From CAZCSK01 sp964501265 (lineage in GTDB: Bacteria; Actinomycetota; CADDZG01; JAHWKV01), in assembly GCA_964501265.1 (NCBI GenBank), contig CAZCSK010000005.1, positions 18,167 to 82,166 of the forward strand: a stretch of DNA of 64,000 bases, written 5' to 3'. Position numbers and translations under genes: made by a program. Positions 7,621-16,058 of the stretch are shown here, one piece after another; within the stretch, counting starts at the first letter, position 1, and each line of letters starts with the position of its first letter. The notes beneath the pieces are model-generated. The model saw only the letters and a program-made list of their open reading frames with translations. It did no database searches and was not told the DNA's origin.

Positions 7621-8654
7621 AGGAAGTAGAACGATATTCCCATGATGACGTAGGCTGCGATCAGCTGAGCCCCCTCAAGCCAGTTAGAACGACCGTCAAG
7701 GGCTATGAACGCCACTATGGCCGCCGACATCCCCACCACGGCCACTTCGAATCCCGAAAAGAAAAAGTCCATCGGCTTGCCGACAGCAAGGGATATGAAG
7801 ACCAACAGCGGGGCGATGAACAGCGCAATCTGGGTCGATGATCCGACCGCGATCTCGATCGCCGTATCAACTTTGTTTTTCATCGCGAGAAAGATGGCGC
7901 TGGAATGTTCGGCGGCATTGCCTACGATCGGTATGAGGATAAGCCCTACGAACAGCTTCGACATCCCTATCGTTTCGGTGGCCGCTTCTAAGGATGACAC
8001 GAGCAGCTCGCTCTCCAGGGCTACAAACACCGTGGCAGCAGCAAGCAATCCTCCGGCTGCCCGTCGTGACATCTTGGCGGTCTCCTGCTCGTGATAAATG
8101 GCGAAGATGTCCTGATGGGTCACAAATGAAAAAATCAGTGAGGATACGTACAGCACGATCAAAACCCCTGCCACTCCGAGGGATACGGCCTCTTCGGCTG
8201 CAAAGGAAGCGTTGGGTACGGCTCCATGAAAAAGAGCCGGCATCATGATTCCGACGACCGCCAGGACTAGCGATGCGGTGTGCATCCCCGCCACACGAGA
8301 GTTAAATTCCTGCTCTCTGAACTTGATGCCGCCAAGAAGGAAGGCGGCCCCCAACACTAGGAGCAAGTTGCCGATGATCGAACCGGTGATCGTGACCTTC
8401 ACTACCTCGGCTTCACCGGCGCGGATAAGAAATATGGCAATGATGAGTTCGGTCACGTTTCCGAAGGTGGCGTTGAGCAATCCACCGATCCGCGGGCCGG
8501 TGTGGATGGCGAGATCCTCGGTGGCCCGGCCTATCAAGCCCGCCAGAGGGATGATGGCGATAATGGCAGTGACAAAAGTTAGCGTTTCCAAGCCCAGGCG
8601 CGAGGCGACGATCGAGACCGGGACGGCGACCAACCCCCAGCGTAGTTTTTTCAT
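7617..8654 (-). CDS. Calcium/proton antiporter (CaCA superfamily, Cax type)
   Basis: An integral membrane exchanger of about 345 residues with ten to eleven hydrophobic segments arranged as two repeats. Each repeat has the alpha motif: LNATFGNVTELIIAIF in the first half and IPIVGNAAEHSSAIF in the second, where the Glu residues bind the cation. The short acidic/His linker between halves (THQDIFAIYHEQE) is typical. It probably exports Ca2+ in exchange for protons. The ATG at 8654 is preferred over a TTG at 8663. A 68-bp repeat element sits in the region upstream. Confidence 0.9.
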   Translation of the reverse strand: MKKLRWGLVAVPVSIVASRLGLETLTFVTAIIAIIPLAGLIGRATEDLAIHTGPRIGGLLNATFGNVTELIIAIFLIRAGEAEVVKVTITGSIIGNLLLVLGAAFLLGGIKFREQEFNSRVAGMHTASLVLAVVGIMMPALFHGAVPNASFAAEEAVSLGVAGVLIVLYVSSLIFSFVTHQDIFAIYHEQETAKMSRRAAGGLLAAATVFVALESELLVSSLEAATETIGMSKLFVGLILIPIVGNAAEHSSAIFLAMKNKVDTAIEIAVGSSTQIALFIAPLLVFISLAVGKPMDFFFSGFEVAVVGMSAAIVAFIALDGRSNWLEGAQLIAAYVIMGISFYFL

Positions 8655-8689
8655 GAAGTCCAAACCCTATCTGACGACACGGTCGACTT

Positions 8690-8757
8690 GGGGGGCCCGG
8701 GGGGGTAGCAGCCGCCAACAAGGAGGACTTGTGCGCGCCAGAAGCTGCGAACCCCCC
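8690..8757 (+). repeat. 68-bp palindromic repeat element, copy A (intergenic)
   Basis: This copy starts GGGGGGCCCGGGGGGGTAGC and ends with GCGCGCCAGAAGCTGCGAAC plus a C-run. The ends are imperfect inverted repeats (GGGGGGGTAGCAGC against GGGGGGTTCGCAGC when inverted). It has the same 68-base length as copies at 43000-43067 and 46298-46365, and differs mainly in the central 20 bases. It lies between the divergent cax and glycosyltransferase genes, ending 8 bases before the glycosyltransferase start codon. Confidence 0.85.
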
Positions 8758-8765
8758 GAATCAAG

Positions 8766-9509
8766 ATGACGGCGGAATTCACCAATCCCAACGCAGTGCC
8801 GTCGCTACTTTCAGATCCCGACACAGTCGCTTTTTCGATAGTGACCTTCGGAGATGGCTGGCCGGAAGATCTTGTCCGCCTGGCTAACGGCCTATCTGCC
8901 CATTGTGGTCATCTCAACTACGAGATCGTCGCGGTCTGTAATGGATCCGACGAACTTCAGGCGTCGGCCGATAAGACTGGCGCACGGGTTATTGCCTTCA
9001 AGCAGCGAGTTGGATTCGGCGCCGGTCGAAATGCAGGGATCTTGCAGGCCTTGGGCGAGGTTGTTGTTATCGCCGACACCAGCATTGAACCGGTCGGGGA
9101 TTTTCTGTCGCCGCTGGGGGCGGCTCTGGCGGACCGCTCCATCGGCATGGCCGGCGCTTGGGGACTCGTCACAGATGACATGCGCTCGTTTGAGGAAGCC
9201 ACCAGCGGCGAGGTCGACGCGCTTCAGGCCTACTGCATGGCGTTTAGACGGGCCGACGTCGCAGCCGTTGGTATGTTCGACCCGAAGTACAAGTTCTACC
9301 GAAATGCCGATATTGATTTCTCGATGCGATGGCGCGCCGCGGACCACAAGATCGTCGCGCTAAAGCTCCCACTCCTCCGGCACACCCACCGCGAATGGGA
9401 ATCGCTTTCTGAAACCGAACGCGACAAGAAGAGCCGAGACAACTTCGCGCGATTTCTGCGTTCTTGGGGTGGGTATGGGCAAACTGCTGGAAGTAGACGC
9501 GATGAGTGA
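8766..9509 (+). CDS. Family 2 glycosyltransferase
   Basis: A 247-residue GT-A fold glycosyltransferase. The N-terminal sheet with nucleotide-binding features begins VAFSIVTFGDGWPEDLVRL. The GFGAGRNAGILQA segment around residue 85 and VVVIADTSIEP, which occupies the DxD-equivalent position, follow. The acceptor-side region contains YCMAFRRADVAAVGMFDPKY and the FYRNADIDFSMRWR acidic motif. The donor and acceptor cannot be deduced. Its stop overlaps the start of the following methyltransferase gene, so the two are probably co-translated. A 68-bp repeat element occupies its immediate 5' region, and no good ribosome site is seen. Confidence 0.8.
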   Translation: MTAEFTNPNAVPSLLSDPDTVAFSIVTFGDGWPEDLVRLANGLSAHCGHLNYEIVAVCNGSDELQASADKTGARVIAFKQRVGFGAGRNAGILQALGEVVVIADTSIEPVGDFLSPLGAALADRSIGMAGAWGLVTDDMRSFEEATSGEVDALQAYCMAFRRADVAAVGMFDPKYKFYRNADIDFSMRWRAADHKIVALKLPLLRHTHREWESLSETERDKKSRDNFARFLRSWGGYGQTAGSRRDE

Positions 9510-10332
9510 CGAAGTCGTCAAGCAAACGAGGCCCGTGAACGGCGATGATCGGGAACGACTTCGAGAGACGTTTGACGCGGTCGCAGATTCCTATGACAGC
9601 GCCCGACCCGACTATCCGCCCAAGCTCTTCGACGATTTTGCTGAGATCGCTAGGCTCCCAACCGGAGCCCGCTTACTAGAGATCGGGTGCGGAACCGGCA
9701 AGGCCACACGTCCTCTAGCGGAGCGGGGCTTTCGAATCTTTGCGCTTGAGTTGGGGGCCAACCTCGCGCGAGTGGCTCGCAAGACCTTCGCCAGCTTTCC
9801 GGATGTTGAAGTGGTGAACAGTGCGTTTGAAACATGGGACCACAGACCTTCCTTCTTCGACGCTGTCTTCGCGGCAACGTCTTGGCACTGGCTGGACGCA
9901 AGCGTCAAGTACTCCAAGGCTGCGGCCCTACTTCGACCCCGTGGAGCCTTAGCATTCTGGAGCGCGACTCATGCCTTTCCGAAAGACTTCGATCCCTTCT
10001 TTACCGAGATCCAAGACGTATACGACGCCATAGGTGAAAGCTCCGAAGGCTCTTGGCCCCCACCCCCTCCCGAAGTTGTCCCGGACGAAGCGGCGGAAAT
10101 ACTCGGAACTGGACTATTCGAAGATGTTGTTGTGCGCCGTTATCTCTGGGAGATCACGTACACCGCCCAGGAGTACATCCACCTCCTTGACACCTTTTCG
10201 GGGCACAGAGCTATGTCGCCAGAGAATCGAGACAGGTTGTACGCGGAGGTGCGCGCTCGCATCGCGCGCCGGCCCAGCCAAAACGTCAGGCGACACTGGC
10301 ATTCGATACTTCACGTTGCTCGCCGGCCGTAG
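9502..10332 (+). CDS. SAM-dependent class I methyltransferase
   Basis: A 276-residue methyltransferase of the Methyltransf_11/25 type. Motif I is LLEIGCGTGKATRPLAERGF near residue 55. The acidic residue that binds the SAM ribose lies in the next strand (FALELGANLA). FDAVFAATSWHWLD and LLRPRGALAFW correspond to motifs II and III. The N-terminal phrase SYDSARPDYPPKLFDDF is characteristic of a common uncharacterised methyltransferase group. The ATG at 9502 overlaps the upstream glycosyltransferase stop by eight bases. The substrate is unknown; pairing with a glycosyltransferase suggests action on a glycan or small metabolite, which is inference. Confidence 0.85.
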   Translation: MSDEVVKQTRPVNGDDRERLRETFDAVADSYDSARPDYPPKLFDDFAEIARLPTGARLLEIGCGTGKATRPLAERGFRIFALELGANLARVARKTFASFPDVEVVNSAFETWDHRPSFFDAVFAATSWHWLDASVKYSKAAALLRPRGALAFWSATHAFPKDFDPFFTEIQDVYDAIGESSEGSWPPPPPEVVPDEAAEILGTGLFEDVVVRRYLWEITYTAQEYIHLLDTFSGHRAMSPENRDRLYAEVRARIARRPSQNVRRHWHSILHVARRP

Positions 10333-10374
10333 CGCCACCAAGGTAGCCCAGAGAAAACTGTGATTTTGACCGTC

Positions 10375-11022
10375 CTACGTTTGGTCGCCAGCGAGCAACA
10401 ACCTCTTTATACCTCCGGCAACTGCCGCGGGATCGCCGGCGTCGGTGAGGGCCCTCAACACAGAAACTCGGGTTGCGCCAGCGTCCTGGACTAGTCGCAG
10501 GTTGGACAGATCGATGCCGCCGATGGCGAAAAATGGCGTTCGTGCTACTTCAGCCGCATAGCTCACCAGTCCTAGGCCAACCGCGGGCCTCCCGGCCTTG
10601 GTCGGAGTTTCATACACCGGCCCCACCCCGATGTAGTCGGCGCCCGACTCACCCGAGCGAAGGACCTCCGCTTCCGAGTGGGTCGAGAGTCCGATCAGCG
10701 CTTCGGCTCCCATTAAGCGGCGGGCTTGGCCGACCGGCATATCGTCCTGTCCCAAATGCACCCCATCGGCCCCGCACGCAAGAGCGGCTTCCACAGAGTC
10801 GTTGATTATGAACAGAGCCCCGTGTTCGCTGGTCCGTTTGCGAACGATCTCACCGAAAGGTTTCAGTTCGTCTGCCCCCATTTGCTTATCCCGGAGCTGC
10901 ACCATGTCGACTCCCGCTTCAAGAACTAAAGCAAGGAACCGATCGAGGTCCCCGTATGCGGGCCGCGCTGGGGTGACGAGATAGAGCAGAGTGCGCGACA
11001 GCCTCGATTGAACACCGATCAT
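10375..11022 (-). CDS. thiE: Thiamine-phosphate synthase
   Basis: Joins the thiazole phosphate and HMP-pyrophosphate moieties to form thiamine phosphate. The 215-residue TIM barrel shows MVQLRDK near residue 40, FIINDSVEAAL, GVHLGQDDMP with the pyrophosphate-binding Asp/Gln, IGLSTHS, DYIGVGPVYETPTKAG and FAIGGID, all hallmark motifs. The gene is on its own, divergent from metE, 3.3 kb from the thiCOSG operon, and has no TPP riboswitch of its own in the 75-base upstream region. A GGAG ribosome site is close to the ATG. Together with thiC, thiO, thiS and thiG it covers most of thiamine synthesis; thiD is not in the window. Confidence 0.93.
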   Translation of the reverse strand: MIGVQSRLSRTLLYLVTPARPAYGDLDRFLALVLEAGVDMVQLRDKQMGADELKPFGEIVRKRTSEHGALFIINDSVEAALACGADGVHLGQDDMPVGQARRLMGAEALIGLSTHSEAEVLRSGESGADYIGVGPVYETPTKAGRPAVGLGLVSYAAEVARTPFFAIGGIDLSNLRLVQDAGATRVSVLRALTDAGDPAAVAGGIKRLLLAGDQT

Positions 11023-11052
11023 GATCTCCTAGGTTAATATGGAGCAATCCCC

Positions 11053-11071
11053 AAGAGGCGAAGCGCCTCTT
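11053..11071 (+). other. Short hairpin in the metE leader
   Basis: An 8-bp perfect stem (aagaggcg / cgcctctt) with a three-base loop lies 27 bases upstream of metE. There is no U-tract and no S-box or cobalamin riboswitch core, so it is noted only as a possible leader structure. Confidence 0.35.
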
Positions 11072-11097
11072 AGCCAACATAGGAGCACAACGACCCG

Positions 11098-13386
11098 ATG
11101 ATCCTTTCGAGCATTGCAGGCTTCCCCCGAATCGGCCCTAAACGAGAACTCAAAACCGCAACCGAAGGGTTCTGGGCAGGCAAAGTGTCTCAGGCCGATC
11201 TCTTGGCCGCGACGGCCAAAATCCGCCGCGACAATTGGGAGTTCATCAAGAAATCCGGAGTGGACCTAATCTCCTCCAATGACTTCAGTTTGTACGACCA
11301 CGTTCTCGACACGATTTGCATGACAGGCGCAGTGCCCGAGCGTTACGGACACGCGGGGGGCGGGGATTCGGTCGATCTCGATACCTACTTCGCAATGGCC
11401 CGCGGCAAGCAGACGGATGGCACCGATGTCGTGGCCATGGAGATGACCAAGTGGTTTAACACCAACTACCACTACCTCGTTCCGGAATTCGGCCCCGACA
11501 CCTCGTTTGACTTGTCGGGTACCAAACCGGTGGACGAATATCTCGAAGCCAAGCAACTGGGAATCGAAACTATTCCCGTACTCGTGGGCCCGGTCTCCTT
11601 CCTCCTTCTTGGAAAGGCTGACACCTTCGCGCCTTTGACGCTTCTTGATCAACTGCTACCCGTTTACGAACAATTGCTGGCACGACTAGGCGAGGCCGGC
11701 GCCACGTGGGTGCAGTTCGATGAACCCGTATTCGTCGAGGACCGTTCCCCCGAAGACCTCGCTGCGCTCAGTAGGTGCTATGAGCGTCTGGGGGCTATCA
11801 GCAGAAGGCCAAAGATCCTGATCAAGACATACTTCGATCACACCGGCGAGGCCTATCCGGTTTTGAGCCGCCTCCCGATTGAAGGATTGGGGCTCGACTT
11901 CGTGGCAGGGGCTACCAACGAGGCCCTCGTCGCTGCCGAGGGCTTGACGAACAAGACTTTGTTCGCGGGTGTCGTTGACGGTCACAACATTTGGATCAAT
12001 GACCTCGATCAGACACTGGCTCTGCTTGAGCGGCTGCGCGGCCTGTGTGCGCAACTGGTAGTCACGAACTCGTGCTCGCTCCAGCACGTGCCTCTCGATT
12101 CGGATCATGAACCCAAACTCGACCCAGAAGTGCGCTCATGGCTTTCCTTCGCCAAACAGAAAGTCGGCGAAGTGGTCACTCTCACCAAGGCAATGAACGA
12201 GGGAGCGAATGCCAACTCGAACGCGTTTGCCTCAAACCGATCCAGACTCCAGAGTCGGCGCACATCCAGCCGAGCCGTTAACCCGCAAGTGCGGGAACGC
12301 GTTGCCGCCTTGAGTGACACCGACGGCCGGAGAGCATCCGAGTACGCGGTCCGAAGGGAACTCCAGCGGCGGGCTCTTGATCTCCCACCGTTTCCGACCA
12401 CGACCATCGGCTCCTATCCCCAGACTAAGGAGATCAGGCATGCGCGAGCGCAACTGAGAAGAGGCGAGCTCACACCCGAGCGCTACATCGAAGAGACGAA
12501 GTCAGAAATCGAGAGAGTGATTCGCTTTCAAGAAAAGGCGGGGCTCGACGTACTTGTTCATGGCGAGCCGGAACGCAATGACATGGTTCAGTACTTCTCA
12601 GAACTCCTTGACGGCTACGCCTTCTCTCAGAACGGTTGGGTGCAGTCCTACGGGACCCGCTATGTGAGACCTCCCATAATCTACGGCGACATCTCAAGAC
12701 CCAAGCCTATGACGGTCGAATGGACCCGTTACGCACAGTCGCTTACCGACAAGCCCGTGAAAGGAATGCTCACCGGCCCCGTCACCATGCTTATGTGGTC
12801 TTTCGTTAGGGACGACCAGCCGCGCCGAGACACCTGCATCCAGTTGGCACTGGCTCTTCGCGACGAAGTGGCCGATCTCGAAGCCATAGGTCAAAAAGTC
12901 ATCCAGGTCGACGAGGCCGCGCTGCGAGAGGGCTTGCCGCTGCGAAGTGACAAGTGGGCCGAGTATCTGGATTGGGCCGTGTATTGCTTCCGACTGACAA
13001 CCTCAGTAGTAGCTGACGAAACTCAGATCCACATGCATATGTGCTATTCAGATTTCGGCGACATCATCTCGGCCATCGACGGACTCGATGCAGACGTCTC
13101 CCTGATCGAGGCTTCGCGTTCCGACATGGAGTTGCTCGACGACTTCCGTAACACCGGGTTTGAACGGGAGATAGGCCCAGGCGTATACGACATTCATTCG
13201 CCCCGAGTGCCGTCGGTAGATGAAATGGCAGAGAAGCTGCGCTTGGCGGCCAAGGTTATAGACGTATCACGCGTTTGGGTCACACCAGACTGTGGCCTTA
13301 AGACGCGAGACTGGGCGGAGACCGAACCAAGTCTGAAGAACATGGTCGAAGCCGCCGAAAGAGTTCGGGCCGAACTGGCCCCCTAG
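11098..13386 (+). CDS. metE: Cobalamin-independent methionine synthase
   Basis: Transfers the methyl group of 5-methyltetrahydropteroyltriglutamate to homocysteine. At 762 residues it has the normal two-barrel length. The N-terminal barrel begins GFPRIGPKRELK. The C-terminal barrel starts around FPTTTIGSYPQTKEIR and contains the zinc ligands in HMHMCYSDF and VTPDCGLKTR, plus the DVLVHGEPERNDMVQYF substrate motif. No S-box or B12 riboswitch is visible upstream, only a short hairpin; an AGGAG site lies 13 bases ahead of the ATG. Having both MetE and a B12 uptake operon in one window suggests flexible methionine synthesis depending on B12 supply. Confidence 0.95.
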   Translation: MILSSIAGFPRIGPKRELKTATEGFWAGKVSQADLLAATAKIRRDNWEFIKKSGVDLISSNDFSLYDHVLDTICMTGAVPERYGHAGGGDSVDLDTYFAMARGKQTDGTDVVAMEMTKWFNTNYHYLVPEFGPDTSFDLSGTKPVDEYLEAKQLGIETIPVLVGPVSFLLLGKADTFAPLTLLDQLLPVYEQLLARLGEAGATWVQFDEPVFVEDRSPEDLAALSRCYERLGAISRRPKILIKTYFDHTGEAYPVLSRLPIEGLGLDFVAGATNEALVAAEGLTNKTLFAGVVDGHNIWINDLDQTLALLERLRGLCAQLVVTNSCSLQHVPLDSDHEPKLDPEVRSWLSFAKQKVGEVVTLTKAMNEGANANSNAFASNRSRLQSRRTSSRAVNPQVRERVAALSDTDGRRASEYAVRRELQRRALDLPPFPTTTIGSYPQTKEIRHARAQLRRGELTPERYIEETKSEIERVIRFQEKAGLDVLVHGEPERNDMVQYFSELLDGYAFSQNGWVQSYGTRYVRPPIIYGDISRPKPMTVEWTRYAQSLTDKPVKGMLTGPVTMLMWSFVRDDQPRRDTCIQLALALRDEVADLEAIGQKVIQVDEAALREGLPLRSDKWAEYLDWAVYCFRLTTSVVADETQIHMHMCYSDFGDIISAIDGLDADVSLIEASRSDMELLDDFRNTGFEREIGPGVYDIHSPRVPSVDEMAEKLRLAAKVIDVSRVWVTPDCGLKTRDWAETEPSLKNMVEAAERVRAELAP

Positions 13387-13420
13387 CCCCCCACCAGGGG
13401 GCGCGACACCCCCATACCCC
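13387..13420 (-). repeat. Palindromic GC repeat (family 2), downstream of the RAYT gene
   Basis: On the minus strand it reads GGGGTATGGGGGTGTCGCGC and then CCCCTGGTGGGGGG. The core GGGGTGTCGCGCCCC matches copies at 14092-14189 and 53584-53613. It lies in inverted orientation relative to the tandem copies on the other side of the transposase gene, and its CCCCC/GGGGG arms could also terminate metE transcription. Confidence 0.7.
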
Positions 13421-13506
13421 TATGCTTCCCGTGCCTCAAGTTCGTTGGGGGTGGTTGCGGCCCCGTCCGAGCATTGTTGGGGGCGCTAGTTAAGGTGGGA
13501 CGATCC

Positions 13507-14004
13507 CTACGTCACGAAACTGATGTCGTTCTTGGCGAGCTGAATCGGGCTTTTACCAACGCCGAACCATTCTCCACAACTAGATAGAGCGTAATCAGGC
13601 GGATTACCGACTAGGCCTTCTTTCGCTGGATTGTTGTGAATGTACTCCATGGCCTGATGCAAACTGAGTTCGTCCCGCATTGCCACATCCCAGTAGCCTC
13701 GCTGCCACAACGCGCCGCCAGCCATCCCATCCCTCATCAGCCGATGGACCGAAGCGAGCTTAAGCGCCTGAACAACATACCCAACAGGCATGGGGTAGGG
13801 CCCGATCAACAGGTGTAGATGATCAGGCATGAGGGCAAAGGCGTATATAGGAAGCTCCATTCGAGCCCGCTCGTGCTCTAAAGCATCCAAACAAGCTATG
13901 CCGAGCTTGATGTTCTTGAAATGAGGAATCCTCCATCGAGTTGGCCAAGAAAGGTGGTTGGGATAGAGATTCGAATCCTCAAGGTGGGCCGGCTTCTTAT
14001 GCAT
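13507..14004 (-). CDS. REP-associated tyrosine transposase (RAYT, Y1 HUH nuclease)
   Basis: A 165-residue single-domain protein of the IS200-like Y1 transposase superfamily. The metal-binding HUH motif is in MPDHLHLLIGPY (His-Leu-His). The candidate catalytic tyrosine is in AMEYIHNNPAKEGLV near residue 121, the typical RAYT signature. WQRGYWDVAMRDE in between is also characteristic. The ATG at 14004 was chosen because the reading frame further upstream would run antisense through repeats and the thiC riboswitch. Palindromic GC repeats flank it on both sides in inverted orientation, as in REP/RAYT units described in other bacteria. It is a stand-alone copy without IS200-type left and right ends that I can recognise, which fits a domesticated RAYT. 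Confidence 0.85.
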   Translation of the reverse strand: MHKKPAHLEDSNLYPNHLSWPTRWRIPHFKNIKLGIACLDALEHERARMELPIYAFALMPDHLHLLIGPYPMPVGYVVQALKLASVHRLMRDGMAGGALWQRGYWDVAMRDELSLHQAMEYIHNNPAKEGLVGNPPDYALSSCGEWFGVGKSPIQLAKNDISFVT

Positions 14005-14091
14005 AGCCTCAGAGTAGCGACGACGTACGACAAAATTTTGGTCTTCCTGCAATTGAGTCCGGGCCACATTCAACCAAATGCCTGGTGTTAA

Positions 14092-14189
14092 GGGTCGAGG
14101 TGTCGCGCCCCGGGGGCCGGGGTGTCGGGGTGTCGCGCCCCCGGGGGCTTCGGTGTCGGGGTGTCGCGCCCCCGGGGGGCTTCGGTGTG
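14092..14189 (+). repeat. Three tandem copies of family 2 palindromic repeat
   Basis: Three units of about 31 bases share TGTCGCGCCCC starting at 14101, 14131 and 14162, each followed by a GGGGG run, so each can fold into a CCCC/GGGG hairpin. Units two and three continue into GGCTTCGGTGT. They lie between the RAYT start and the thiC riboswitch, within the only stretch of more than 300 bases lacking a gene (14005-14319). They are oriented opposite to the copy downstream of the RAYT gene. Confidence 0.85.
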
Positions 14190-14225
14190 AGACTCCCCAA
14201 GCCATAACGCGATAAACTTCTTCTA

Positions 14226-14313
14226 AACGCGGGAGCTTGGGGAAACCAAGCTGAGAGGGCGCCTGATCCGGCGCCGACCGCCTAACCTGATCCGGATAAT
14301 GCCGGCGGAGGGA
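14226..14313 (+). promoter_or_regulatory. TPP riboswitch (THI element)
   Basis: Conserved THI-box features appear in order: a stem GCTTGG/CCAAGC followed by CTGAGA, then GAC, then TAACCTGATCCGGATAATGC and CGGCGGAGGGA. Thiamine pyrophosphate binding is expected to reduce expression of the thiCOSG operon. The element ends 6 bases before the thiC ATG, and the terminal AGGGAGGAG also contains the ribosome-binding site, so the switch probably acts on translation initiation. Confidence 0.95.
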
Positions 14314-14319
14314 GGAGAT

Positions 14320-16023
14320 ATGTACAACTCTAAGAAGGTTTACGTCGAGGGCCCGCGCCCAGGAATTCGAGTGCCGATGCGTGAAGTGGCGCTCTCGTCG
14401 ACGGGGGGCCGGTTTGGTGTCGAAGAAAACTCTCCGCTTCGCCTTTATGACACCAGCGGTCCCTATACCGACTCCGATGTGGCTATCGACATCACGCGAG
14501 GATTGCCGCCGCTGCGGCGGGACTGGATTATGAGTCGCGGCGACGTGTCCGAGTATGCGGGCCGCACGTCCGCCTTTAACGTCGACGGTTTCACCGGCAG
14601 GCCCGCGCGGGTTCTGCACGCAAAGCCCGGCCGCACTGTGAGCCAGATGCACTATGCGCGCAAAGGGGAGATCACATCGGAGATGGAGTTCATAGCCATC
14701 AGGGAGAGGGTCAAGCCGGAGTTCGTAAGAGATGAAGTGGCACGCGGCCGTGCGATCATCCCCGCCAATATCAATCATCCCGAGAGCGAGCCGATGATCA
14801 TCGGTCGCAACTTTCTCGTAAAGATCAACGCCAACATTGGCAACTCAGCGGTCGCGTCGTCGATCCAAGAAGAGGTCGACAAGATGACCTGGGCGATCCG
14901 CTGGGGGGCCGACAACGTCATGGACCTTTCCACGGGCGCCGACATCCACACGACACGCGAGTGGATCATCCGCAACTCCCCCGTCCCTATCGGCACAGTG
15001 CCGATATATCAAGCGCTCGAAAAGACAGGCGGCAAGGCAGAAGAGCTCACCTGGGAGATCTACCGGGACACCTTGATCGAACAGGCCGAACAAGGCGTCG
15101 ACTACTTCACGATTCACGCGGGCGTCCTGCTTCGATACATACCGCTGACTGCCAAGCGAGTTACGGGCATCGTTTCGCGCGGTGGGGCGATCCTTGCAGC
15201 GTGGTGCCTGGCGCACCACAAGGAGAACTTCCTCTACACGAACTTTGCGGAGATATGCGAGATCATGGCCGCCTACGATATCTCGTTCTCGTTGGGCGAC
15301 GGGCTTCGCCCGGGCTCTATCGCCGATGCCAACGACGAAGCGCAATTCGGCGAGCTCGAAACTCTCGGCGAACTAACCAAAATCGCATGGGATCACGACG
15401 TGCAAGTGATGATCGAGGGGCCAGGCCACGTCCCGATGCACCAGATCAAAGAGAACATGGAAAGGCAGCTGCAGGTCTGCCATGAGGCTCCCTTCTACAC
15501 ACTCGGACCTTTAACTACGGATATTGCCCCCGGATACGACCACATCACTTCTGCGATAGGAGCGGCGATGATCGGTTGGTACGGAACGGCGATGCTCTGC
15601 TACGTCACTCCCAAAGAGCATCTCGGTCTTCCGAACAAGAAGGACGTGAAGGACGGTGTGATCGCCTACAAGATCGCCGCTCACGCGGCCGACCTCGCCA
15701 AAGGACACGCCGGGGCACGCGAGTGGGACGACGCTCTTTCGAAAGCACGATTCGAGTTTCGATGGGAAGACCAATTCAATCTGTCGCTCGACCCCGAGAC
15801 GGCTCGCGAGTTCCACGATGAGACGTTGCCCGCGGAGCCGGCCAAAAAGGCGCACTTTTGTTCGATGTGCGGCCCGCACTTTTGCAGCATGAAGATCACG
15901 CAAGATGTGCGGGAGTACGCGGCCGCTCACGGGCTCGATCCAGAATCGGCGTTGGAGATCGGCATGAAGGAAAAGTCAGTGGAGTTCCAAGAATCAGGCG
16001 GATCTGTATACATCGAGACATGA
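14320..16023 (+). CDS. thiC: Phosphomethylpyrimidine synthase (radical SAM)
   Basis: Converts aminoimidazole ribotide to HMP-phosphate, the pyrimidine half of thiamine. The 567-residue protein shows EFIAIRERVKPEFVRDEVA and IPANINHPE in the first part. The barrel contains DVMDLSTGADIHTTREWI and FSLGDGLRPGSIADAND. Near the C-terminus the atypical cluster-binding motif is SMCGPHFCSMK, contributing the CX2CX4C cysteines. The ATG at 14320 follows GGAGGAG; an in-frame ATG at 14299 lies inside the riboswitch and was rejected. It is first in the thiC-thiO-thiS-thiG operon. Confidence 0.96.
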   Translation: MYNSKKVYVEGPRPGIRVPMREVALSSTGGRFGVEENSPLRLYDTSGPYTDSDVAIDITRGLPPLRRDWIMSRGDVSEYAGRTSAFNVDGFTGRPARVLHAKPGRTVSQMHYARKGEITSEMEFIAIRERVKPEFVRDEVARGRAIIPANINHPESEPMIIGRNFLVKINANIGNSAVASSIQEEVDKMTWAIRWGADNVMDLSTGADIHTTREWIIRNSPVPIGTVPIYQALEKTGGKAEELTWEIYRDTLIEQAEQGVDYFTIHAGVLLRYIPLTAKRVTGIVSRGGAILAAWCLAHHKENFLYTNFAEICEIMAAYDISFSLGDGLRPGSIADANDEAQFGELETLGELTKIAWDHDVQVMIEGPGHVPMHQIKENMERQLQVCHEAPFYTLGPLTTDIAPGYDHITSAIGAAMIGWYGTAMLCYVTPKEHLGLPNKKDVKDGVIAYKIAAHAADLAKGHAGAREWDDALSKARFEFRWEDQFNLSLDPETAREFHDETLPAEPAKKAHFCSMCGPHFCSMKITQDVREYAAAHGLDPESALEIGMKEKSVEFQESGGSVYIET

Positions 16024-16058
16024 CAAATGCCTTCAATGAGCGGCGCTAAGGAAACACG

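Noticed and set aside
11023..11097. SAM or cobalamin riboswitch upstream of metE
   Set aside because: Only 75 bases are available and no S-box or B12-box core is present.
14299..14319. Upstream ATG as start of thiC
   Set aside because: It lies within the TPP riboswitch 3' strand. The ATG at 14320 has a GGAGGAG site and fits homologues.
14005..14778. Long reading frame extending the RAYT protein to 423 residues
   Set aside because: The extension is antisense to thiC, the riboswitch and tandem repeats and resembles no transposase sequence.
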